From assembly GCF_024505145.1 (NCBI RefSeq), contig NZ_JANIAA010000001.1, forward strand, positions 434,001-498,000: 64,000 nucleotides of DNA, read 5' to 3'. The DNA is from Streptomyces rugosispiralis. Lineage in GTDB: Bacteria > Actinomycetota > Actinomycetes > Streptomycetales > Streptomycetaceae. A program made the position numbers and the translations under genes. Within the stretch, counting starts at the first letter, position 1; each line of letters opens with the position of its first letter. Positions 58,485 through 64,000 of the stretch are shown here, piece by piece. A model generated the notes under the pieces. The model had not been told where the DNA came from. It did no database searches and saw nothing but the letters and a program-made list of their open reading frames with translations.

Positions 58485-59282
58485 GTGCGAGCAACGGAGC
58501 ACACCGATCCGGTGGACGCGTACTCCCGCCTGTTCCGGCTCGACGGCCGCAAGGCCGTCGTGGTGGGGGCGGGCAGCGGAATCGGCCGCGAGAGCGCCCT
58601 GGCGCTCTCGGCACACGGCGCCACGGTGGTGTGCGCCGACCGCGATCTGGCGGCGGCCGAGGAGTCGGCGGCGATGGGGCCCGGCCTCGTCGGGTACGCC
58701 CTCGATGTGCTCGACGGCGACGCGGTCGCGCGTGCCGCCGAGGAGCTCGGCCCCGTCGATGTGCTCGTCTTCACCGCCGCGACGAACGTGCGCAAGCCCC
58801 TGCTCGACTACACGGCGGAGGAATTCGAGCGGGTCGTGGCGCTCAATCTGCGCGCGTCCTTCGACCTGGTGCGGGCGTTCGGCCGTGGCATGGCCGAGCG
58901 CGGCGGGGGGAGCATCATCGGCTTCAGCTCGATCCGCGCGGTGGCCGTCGAGCCGGGCCAGGGGGTGTACGCGGCCACGAAGGCGGGCCTCGTCCAGCTG
59001 CTGCGGACCGCGGCGGCCGAGCTGGGCCCGTCGGGTGTGCGGGTGAACACCATCGCCCCGGGCGTCGTGGACACCCCGCTGACCGCGCAGATCAGGGCGG
59101 TGCCGGAGTGGTCGGAGGCCTACGCCAGCAAGAGCGCCCTGGGCCGCTGGTCCCGGGCCGACGAACTGGCCGGGGCCGTCGTCTACCTCGCGTCGGACGC
59201 GTCGTCCTTCGTCACGGGGAGCCAGCTCTTCGTGGACGGAGGCTGGACGGCGATCGACGGACGCTTCACACCGCCCGGCTGA
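58485..59282 (+). CDS. SDR family oxidoreductase
   Basis: A 265-residue short-chain dehydrogenase. The nucleotide motif is VVVGAGSGIGRESALAL, followed by NVRKPLLDYTAEEFERVVAL, the Ser in IIGFSSIRAVAV and the active-site YAATKAGL (Tyr-x-x-x-Lys). It ends with FVTGSQLFVDGGW. Last gene of the importer/oxidation operon, directly before a strong terminator. It probably interconverts an alcohol and a carbonyl in the same pathway as the aldehyde dehydrogenase. A GTG at 58473 is an alternative start. Confidence 0.9.
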   Translation: MRATEHTDPVDAYSRLFRLDGRKAVVVGAGSGIGRESALALSAHGATVVCADRDLAAAEESAAMGPGLVGYALDVLDGDAVARAAEELGPVDVLVFTAATNVRKPLLDYTAEEFERVVALNLRASFDLVRAFGRGMAERGGGSIIGFSSIRAVAVEPGQGVYAATKAGLVQLLRTAAAELGPSGVRVNTIAPGVVDTPLTAQIRAVPEWSEAYASKSALGRWSRADELAGAVVYLASDASSFVTGSQLFVDGGWTAIDGRFTPPG

Positions 59283-59303
59283 CCGGGGCGGACGCCCGTT
59301 CGG

Positions 59304-59340
59304 GCCCCTTTTCCGAGGTGAACCACCTCGGAAAAGGGGC
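59304..59340 (+). terminator. Strong terminator after the importer operon
   Basis: GCCCCTTTTCCGAGGTG (59304-59320) pairs perfectly with its complement at 59324-59340 around a three-base loop, a 17-base-pair stem 21 bases after the SDR stop. No T-run follows, but stem length makes termination very likely. Confidence 0.88.
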
Positions 59341-59483
59341 TCATAGTCGTCAGGGGCCGTATCGGCCGGCCCCCCGGCCGGTTCGAATCGCGAAACAACT
59401 GTCCCGGTTGTTCACATTCCCGGTTCGGTCTCGTTGGCCGTCGGCAGGTTGTCCGGACGAGTGGGCCGATCACAGTTCCCGGT

Positions 59484-59978
59484 GTGAGTGCGACCAGGTA
59501 TCTGGAGATCGCGGAGCGGTTGTCCGCCGAACTGGCCGAGTGTGCTCATGGCACCCGGGTGGCCGGCGAGGCCGAGATCGCCCGGCGGTTCGGCGTGGGC
59601 CGGGCCGCCGCACGGGCCGCCGTTCAGGAATTGGAGCGCCGGTTCGTCGTCCGCCGGACCCAGGGAGCGGGCACCTTCGTCAACCGGCGGATCGACTACG
59701 TCATCTCGCCTGAGCGCCAGCGGGTGAACCTCGCCGCGGGCACGGTGCAGCCGCCCCGGCTGCTGCTGCTCGACGAGCCGGTGTCCGCGCTGGACCCGGC
59801 CGACCGGGAGGCCGCGCTGGAGCTGGTCGACTCGCTGACGGGGCAGGGCGTGGCCGTCCTCGCCGTCTTCCACGAAATGGACGCCATCCGGCGGCTGGCG
59901 TCCCGGGTGGTGTTCGTCGGCGAGGGCCGGATCGCCCGGCAGGGCGCGCCGGATCAGATGCTGGAGGCAGCGGCATGA
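59484..59978 (+). pseudogene. In-frame fusion of a PhnF-like GntR head and a PhnL-like ATPase tail
   Basis: A 164-residue chimera. Residues 1-75 are a GntR/HutC winged helix: LEIAERLSAELAECAHGTRV, GEAEIARRFGVGRAAARAAV and RRTQGAGTFVNRRIDYVI, as in phosphonate regulator PhnF. At about residue 90 it changes into the end of an ABC ATPase: PRLLLLDEPVSALDPADREA and VLAVFHEMDAIRRLASRVVF, the Walker B to end of PhnL. The ligand-binding half of PhnF, the first half of PhnL and everything that should lie between (core C-P lyase genes) are missing. The frame is open, so a chimeric protein could be made, but it has neither a complete regulator nor a complete ATPase. It overlaps phnM by four bases. Confidence 0.8.
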
Positions 59979-61318
59979 ACACGGACCTGATGAGCAGGGG
60001 GCCGGCCGCGGCGCCGGCCCAGGGCTGGACGCTGGGCGGCCCGCCCCGGGACTACGTGCTGGGGCACGTACGGGCGGTGCTGCCGGACCGGGTGCTGGAC
60101 GACGCGCTGGTCGCGGTCCGGGACGGCAGGATCGCGGAGGTCGCACCGCACCCGGCCGGTGTGGAGGCCGATGTCGACGGCCAGGGAATGCTGTGTCTGC
60201 CCGGTCTGGTGGATGTGCACAGCGACGGCCTGGAGAAGGAGCTGCTGCCGCGGCCCGGGGCCGAACTGCCCCTGGACTTCGCGCTGTTGTCCTTCGAGGG
60301 CAAGCTGCGCGCGGCCGGTGTCACCACGGCGTACCACGGCGCGGCGTTCGAGGAGAGCGGCGGGCGCGGTATGCGCCGCACCCTGGAGAACGCGAAGCGG
60401 ATCTGCGCGGCCGTGGAGAGCCGTGGCGACGGCGGCCTGGTGGACCACCGGATCCTGCACCGGCTGGACGTCCGCTGTCCGGAGGGCCTGGCCGGGCTGC
60501 GGCAGCGGCTGGAGCGGATCGGTGGCGCCGCGCGTGGACCGGTCCTCGTCTCGCACGAGGACCACACCCCGGGCCAGGGGCAGTACGCGGACCGCGGCTA
60601 CTACGAGCGGTACCTCGTCGGCACCCGCGGGGTCACCGAGGACGAGGCCCGCGCCTATGTGGACCGGCTGATCGAGGACCGGGACGGCCGGCTCGACGTC
60701 CGCGAGGAGGCGCTGGGCTGGCTCGGCGAGCAGGCCCGCGCGGACCGGATCCGGCTGCTCGGCCACGACCCCAGCTCGGCGAAGGAGATCGGGGAGCTGC
60801 GGATGCGGGGCGGTGCGGTGGCGGAGTTCCCCACCACGGTGGCCGCCGCGGAGGCCGCGTACGAACACGGCATGCCGACGGTGATGGGCGCGCCCAACGT
60901 GCTGCGCGGCCATTCGCACAACGGCAACGCCTCCGGCCGCGAGTTGGTCGGCCGCGGCCTGGTCACCGCGCTCGCCTCCGACTACCTGCCGTCGGGGCTG
61001 CTCTCGGCGGCGCTGCTGCTCGCCGAGGAGGGGCTGGCGCCGCTGCCCGCGGCGGTCGGCCTGGTCACCAGCGGTGCCGCGGACGTCGCCGGTCTCCCGG
61101 ACCGCGGCCGGCTCGAGGCGGGTCTGCGGGCCGATCTGGTGCTGGCCGAACCGGGCCGCCCCTGGCCGGTCGTGGCGGCGGTCCTGCGCGCGAACCCCGA
61201 AGCGGGCTCGGACTCGGCATCGGGCTCGGACTCGACATCGGGCTCAGACTCGGACTCGGACTCGACATCGATCTCGCGAACGAATTCGCGAACGAACGCG
61301 GGAGGTGACGCGGCATGA
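59975..61318 (+). CDS. phnM: PhnM-like ribose-methylphosphonate triphosphate diphosphatase
   Basis: A 447-residue amidohydrolase-type enzyme. Metal ligands are visible in LPGLVDVHSDGLEKELLPRP, VLVSHEDHTPGQGQYADRGY, GHDPSSAKEI and ALASDYLPSGLLSAALLLAE, all in the PhnM pattern. PhnM removes diphosphate from alpha-D-ribose 1-methylphosphonate 5-triphosphate before C-P lyase acts. The C-terminus has an extra low-complexity Ser/Asp tail (GSDSASGSDSTSGSDSDSDS) coded by a DNA repeat. Since phnGHIJ are deleted here, the enzyme has lost its usual neighbours. Confidence 0.9.
   Translation: MNTDLMSRGPAAAPAQGWTLGGPPRDYVLGHVRAVLPDRVLDDALVAVRDGRIAEVAPHPAGVEADVDGQGMLCLPGLVDVHSDGLEKELLPRPGAELPLDFALLSFEGKLRAAGVTTAYHGAAFEESGGRGMRRTLENAKRICAAVESRGDGGLVDHRILHRLDVRCPEGLAGLRQRLERIGGAARGPVLVSHEDHTPGQGQYADRGYYERYLVGTRGVTEDEARAYVDRLIEDRDGRLDVREEALGWLGEQARADRIRLLGHDPSSAKEIGELRMRGGAVAEFPTTVAAAEAAYEHGMPTVMGAPNVLRGHSHNGNASGRELVGRGLVTALASDYLPSGLLSAALLLAEEGLAPLPAAVGLVTSGAADVAGLPDRGRLEAGLRADLVLAEPGRPWPVVAAVLRANPEAGSDSASGSDSTSGSDSDSDSTSISRTNSRTNAGGDAA
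61204..61269. repeat. Repeat coding the Ser/Asp tail of PhnM
   Basis: The 18-base unit GGGCTCGGACTCGGCATC recurs with small changes at 61204 and 61222, then in an expanded 30-base form from 61240. It encodes the Ser/Asp-rich tail and could vary in copy number between strains. A second repeat, TCGCGAACGAA, follows near 61273-61295. Confidence 0.8.
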
Positions 61319-62145
61319 GCGGCCGGATCCCCTGGCCGGTGCCCGAACCGCATCTGCCGACCGGCGTCCACCCGGCGCTGGCCGCGGCGACCCGCGCCGC
61401 CACGGACGCGTTCCGCGCCGCGCGCGAGGCGTACGACCGCGCCCAGCTGGCCGAGAAGGTGCAGGTCGGCGCGGACGGTACGCCCACGATGCGGCTGGAC
61501 ATCCTGGTGGACACCGCGATCGCCGAGGTGGTGAACGCCCACCGGATCAATCTGCTCAGCGAGGAACTGGGCAGCATCGACAACGGATCCGCCGTCACCC
61601 TGGTCACCGACCCGGTGGACGGCACGGCGAACGCCGCCTCGGGTGTCCCGCTGTCCGCGTTCGCGGGTGTCATCGCGGTGGACGGTGTGCCGACCGAGGC
61701 GCTGACCAGCTGGCTGGACACCGGGCGCTGCTGGCACACGGTGGCGGGTCAGCCGTCCCCGTACCGCACGAACGGCCGTACGGAGCTGGACGGCGCGGCC
61801 GTGAGTCTGCTGCGGCCGCAGCCGCACATCGCCGACGCGTGGTGGCGGGTGGCGACGCGGGCGGCCAGGATCCGCATCCTGTCCACGAGTTGCCTGGAAG
61901 CGGTGCTGGTGGCAGAGGGGTCCACGGACGCCTTCGCCGACGCCGGTTCCGACACCCACCGGATCGTGGACCTGGCGGCCGCGATGGTGACCGTCCCCGC
62001 GGCGGGCGGCGCGGTGATCGATGTGCACGGCCGCCCGCTGGAGATCGACCCCGACCTCACCCGCCGCTGGTCGGGCGTGGTCGCGGCCACCCCGCGGCTC
62101 GCGGAGGAACTGGCGGAGACCATCCGCGGAACGGAGGACCGATGA
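61315..62145 (+). CDS. Inositol-monophosphatase-family protein
   Basis: A 276-residue member of the IMPase superfamily: the metal site motif is LVTDPVDGTANAASGVPLSA (DPxDGT) and the second is DAGSDTHRIVDLAAAM. The usual first Glu is in LLSEELGSID. Substrate is likely a sugar or phosphonate-derived phosphate. The start overlaps phnM and the stop overlaps the HD-domain gene, so it belongs to the phosphonate operon. Confidence 0.82.
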   Translation: MSGRIPWPVPEPHLPTGVHPALAAATRAATDAFRAAREAYDRAQLAEKVQVGADGTPTMRLDILVDTAIAEVVNAHRINLLSEELGSIDNGSAVTLVTDPVDGTANAASGVPLSAFAGVIAVDGVPTEALTSWLDTGRCWHTVAGQPSPYRTNGRTELDGAAVSLLRPQPHIADAWWRVATRAARIRILSTSCLEAVLVAEGSTDAFADAGSDTHRIVDLAAAMVTVPAAGGAVIDVHGRPLEIDPDLTRRWSGVVAATPRLAEELAETIRGTEDR

Positions 62146-62705
62146 CCACCCCCACCCCCCTCGACCCGCTGACGAACGAGGAGCTGACCGCGCTCGTGGA
62201 CGGCCTCGCGGGCCTGCCGTACGACGGCGAGGCCGTCGACCAGCGGACACACGCGCTGCAGACGGCGTGGCTGGCGATGGACGCGGGCGCGGACGACGAG
62301 CTGGTGGTGGCCGCGGCGCTGCACGACATCGGCCGTGCCCGGCCGGTCCGGGCCGAGCACCCGGGCCTGCCGCACGAGGTGGCGGGCGCCGAGTTCGCCC
62401 GCCGCCGGGTGAGCGAACGGGCGGCGTGGGTCATCGCCCAGCACGTACCGGCCAAGCGCTATCTGGTGGCGACCGACGCGGAGTACCACGCCCTGCTCAG
62501 CCCGGCGTCGGTCGCGTCCCTGAAGGTCCAGGGCGGCCCGATGGACGGGCGCGAGGTGGCGGAATTCGCGGCCCATCCACTGGCCGAGGACGCGGTCGCG
62601 CTGCGCCGCTGGGACGACGCGGCCAAGGACCCGGACGGCCCGCGACTCGCGATGCCGACCCTCCTGGCGGCCCACGCCCGCTGCGTGGCGGCGCGGCGGG
62701 CCTGA
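62142..62705 (+). CDS. PhnZ-like HD-domain phosphonate oxygenase
   Basis: A 187-residue HD-domain protein: AALHDIGRARPVRAEHPGLP holds the HD pair, followed by HEVAGAEFA and HVPAKRYLVATDAEYHALLS, then SLKVQGGPMDGREVAEFAAH and RRWDDAAKDPDG. This order matches the phosphonate-degradation HD oxygenases (PhnZ group), di-iron enzymes that cleave the C-P bond of hydroxy-phosphonates with oxygen. Its place beside phnM agrees. Normally a PhnY dioxygenase provides the hydroxylated substrate; none is seen here. It is the last gene of the operon. Confidence 0.82.
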   Translation: MTTPTPLDPLTNEELTALVDGLAGLPYDGEAVDQRTHALQTAWLAMDAGADDELVVAAALHDIGRARPVRAEHPGLPHEVAGAEFARRRVSERAAWVIAQHVPAKRYLVATDAEYHALLSPASVASLKVQGGPMDGREVAEFAAHPLAEDAVALRRWDDAAKDPDGPRLAMPTLLAAHARCVAARRA

Positions 62706-62824
62706 GAGTGATCGCGTCCCGGGGGCAAAAGGCGGTGGTCAAGGCTCTGTGTCCGGAGGGCATGGCGCCGCACGTCCGCCGTGTTCCGTGGCCGGCCGCC
62801 TGAGCTGCCGCACGGTCAACCGCT

Positions 62825-62872
62825 TTGACAAAACGGAACGACGCTCCGTACATTAATCGGAACGACGATCCG
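62825..62872 (+). promoter_or_regulatory. Promoter with tandem palindromic operator before the hydrolase gene
   Basis: TTGACA (62825-62830) and TACATT (62849-62854) are 18 bases apart and form a convincing promoter. ACGGAACGACGCTCCGT (62833-62849) fills the spacer and CGGAACGACGATCCG (62858-62872) covers the start point; both have CGGA/TCCG arms around a near-identical centre, 24 bases apart. A TetR-type repressor outside the window is the likely ligand. Confidence 0.72.
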
Positions 62873-62970
62873 TTTTCGGCGCTGTCCGAAACCGGACACT
62901 CCTGATCGCCTCATCCGCCCCGGCCGAACGAGACCGGGGGCAGAGGCCATTGAAGGGATATGCGCACACC

Positions 62971-63930
62971 ATGAGTGAATCCACATACGCGGCCGACGCC
63001 TTCGGCTCACCCGCTCCCGTCCTCTCGGTCAGCCCGGTGGTGCTGCCCGCCCCCGACCGGGCCGTGGACCTGGAAGTGCGCGTCTCCGCGCCCGTGACCG
63101 GGAGCGACCTGCCGGTCATCCTCCTCTCACACGGTCAGGGCTACTCGAACCACCTCTCCTCACTGAACGGATACGCCCCTCTCGTCAACTTCTGGGCCGC
63201 CCACGGTTTCGTGGTCATCCAGCCCACCCATCTGAGCTCACGGACGCTGACCCTGGACTCCGACACCCCCGGCGCGCCGCTGTTCTGGCGATCGCGCGCC
63301 GAGGACATGATGCGCGTCCTCGACCAGCTCGATGTGATCGAGGCCGCCGTTCCGCAGATCCTCGGGCGCGTCGACCGGAGCAAGGTGGCCGTGGCCGGGC
63401 ACTCGATGGGCGGGCACACCGCGAGCCTGCTGCTGGGCGCCCGGCTCACCGATCCGGAGGACGGAACGGAGGTGAACCTGACCGAGCCCCGGATCACGGC
63501 GGGCGTCCTGCTCGCCGCGCCCGGCCGGGGCGGCGACGCCCTCACCGAGTCCACGGCCGGGAACTTCCCCTTCTTCCTGACCACGGACTTCTCCAAGATG
63601 GCCACGCCCGCGCTCGTGGTCGCCGGCGACAAGGACGCCTCTCCCCATCTGACGGTCCGGGGCCCGGAGTGGCACACCGATCCGTACTTCCTCTCCCCCG
63701 GCCCCAAGTCCCTGCTCACGCTGTACGACGCGGAGCACGGGCTCGGCGGGATCTCCGGCTACGACGTCGCCGAGACCACCGACGAAAACCTCCAGCGCGT
63801 GTCCGCGGTCCAGCGGCTCACCTCGGCCTACCTCCGCACACAGCTCAGCCCCGGGGATTCCGCGTGGCAGACGGCGTGTGACGCGCTGGCGGCCGGCCCC
63901 AGCCCGCTCGGACGCGTCGAATCGAGGTAG
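62971..63930 (+). CDS. Alpha/beta hydrolase (lipase/chlorophyllase-like)
   Basis: A 319-residue cytoplasmic hydrolase without a signal peptide. The oxyanion loop is LPVILLSHGQGYSNHLSSLN, the nucleophile elbow is VAVAGHSMGGHTASLLLGAR, the acidic residue lies in PALVVAGDKDASPHL and the His in LYDAEHGLGGISG. This is the chlorophyllase/PAF-acetylhydrolase-like group, and the substrate is unknown. The ATG at 62971 follows GAAGGGA at some distance. It has its own inducible promoter with a double operator. Confidence 0.87.
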   Translation: MSESTYAADAFGSPAPVLSVSPVVLPAPDRAVDLEVRVSAPVTGSDLPVILLSHGQGYSNHLSSLNGYAPLVNFWAAHGFVVIQPTHLSSRTLTLDSDTPGAPLFWRSRAEDMMRVLDQLDVIEAAVPQILGRVDRSKVAVAGHSMGGHTASLLLGARLTDPEDGTEVNLTEPRITAGVLLAAPGRGGDALTESTAGNFPFFLTTDFSKMATPALVVAGDKDASPHLTVRGPEWHTDPYFLSPGPKSLLTLYDAEHGLGGISGYDVAETTDENLQRVSAVQRLTSAYLRTQLSPGDSAWQTACDALAAGPSPLGRVESR

Positions 63931-63950
63931 ACCGGGAAGGCGGCACCTCC

Positions 63951-63987
63951 CCGCGCCGGCCCGGGAGCCCCGCCCGTCCCGGCGCGG
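63951..63987. terminator. Possible hairpin after the hydrolase gene
   Basis: CCGCGCCGG (63951-63959) can pair with CCGGCGCGG (63979-63987) across a 19-base loop. It lies 21 bases after the hydrolase stop. Nothing else is visible in the last 70 bases. Confidence 0.4.
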
Positions 63988-64000
63988 AAGGTCAGCGGAA

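Overview
The window is about 64 kb of very GC-rich DNA with dense, often overlapping genes, many GTG starts, numerous two-component systems and TetR/MarR/GntR/AraC regulators, and secreted plant-polysaccharide enzymes under a CebR-type operator. Together these point to a Streptomyces chromosome, probably an accessory or arm-type region. I saw no rRNA, tRNA, CRISPR array or intact insertion sequence. Broken genes and deletion scars are frequent (near 3.9, 14.6, 15.6, 19.1, 28.0, 28.7 and 59.7 kb), which suggests active gene loss.

Layout. 0-5.7 kb: catabolic cluster with a luciferase-type flavin monooxygenase, an acyl-CoA ligase, an HMG-CoA-lyase-like protein with altered active-site motifs, a decayed fumarate-reductase-type flavoprotein, a MarR regulator and a flavin reductase; three AGCATGCT palindromes lie between the last two. 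5.8-14.5 kb: secreted carbohydrate enzymes (CE15 glucuronoyl esterase with a perfect CebR box, a TIM-barrel glycosidase-like protein, a GH78 rhamnosidase-like protein), a NarL-type two-component pair, a CPBP protease and a TetR regulator with a C-terminal zinc-finger-like tail. 14.5-19.8 kb: gene fragments around an ABC permease, an unusual fusion of a carotenoid-hydratase-like (AttH/CrtC) domain to a polyprenyl diphosphate synthase, a DinB protein, and a scar joining truncated SDR and LysR genes. 19.9-27.7 kb: a DUF1772/TetR pair with twin operators, then the most interesting locus: AraC regulator, a 67-residue ten-cysteine peptide, MauE-like redox membrane protein, TlpA/MauD-like thioredoxin, ABC exporter and S26 signal peptidase, with a strong hairpin after the peptide gene. 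This looks like a complete system for making, oxidising, exporting and trimming a disulfide-rich peptide.

27.8-44.6 kb: an OmpR two-component pair, then a diaminobutyrate aminotransferase, an aspartokinase lacking most of its first ACT domain, and a 1375-residue membrane NRPS of the poly-lysine synthetase type. The set predicts a cationic poly(diaminobutyric acid). Two COG4705-like membrane proteins with near-identical promoters follow, facing an operon of DedA, PAP2 phosphatase, response regulator and kinase, plausibly an envelope-stress or self-protection module. 44.7-49.3 kb: another two-component system, a BlaI/M56 pair and a FetB-like permease. 49.3-59.3 kb: FadR regulator and amidase divergent from a full oligopeptide-type ABC importer, aldehyde dehydrogenase and SDR: uptake and oxidation of an amide. 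59.5-62.7 kb: remains of a C-P lyase operon (phnF fused to the end of phnL, then phnM) with an inositol-monophosphatase-like and a PhnZ-like HD protein. The window ends with an alpha/beta hydrolase under a tandem palindromic operator.
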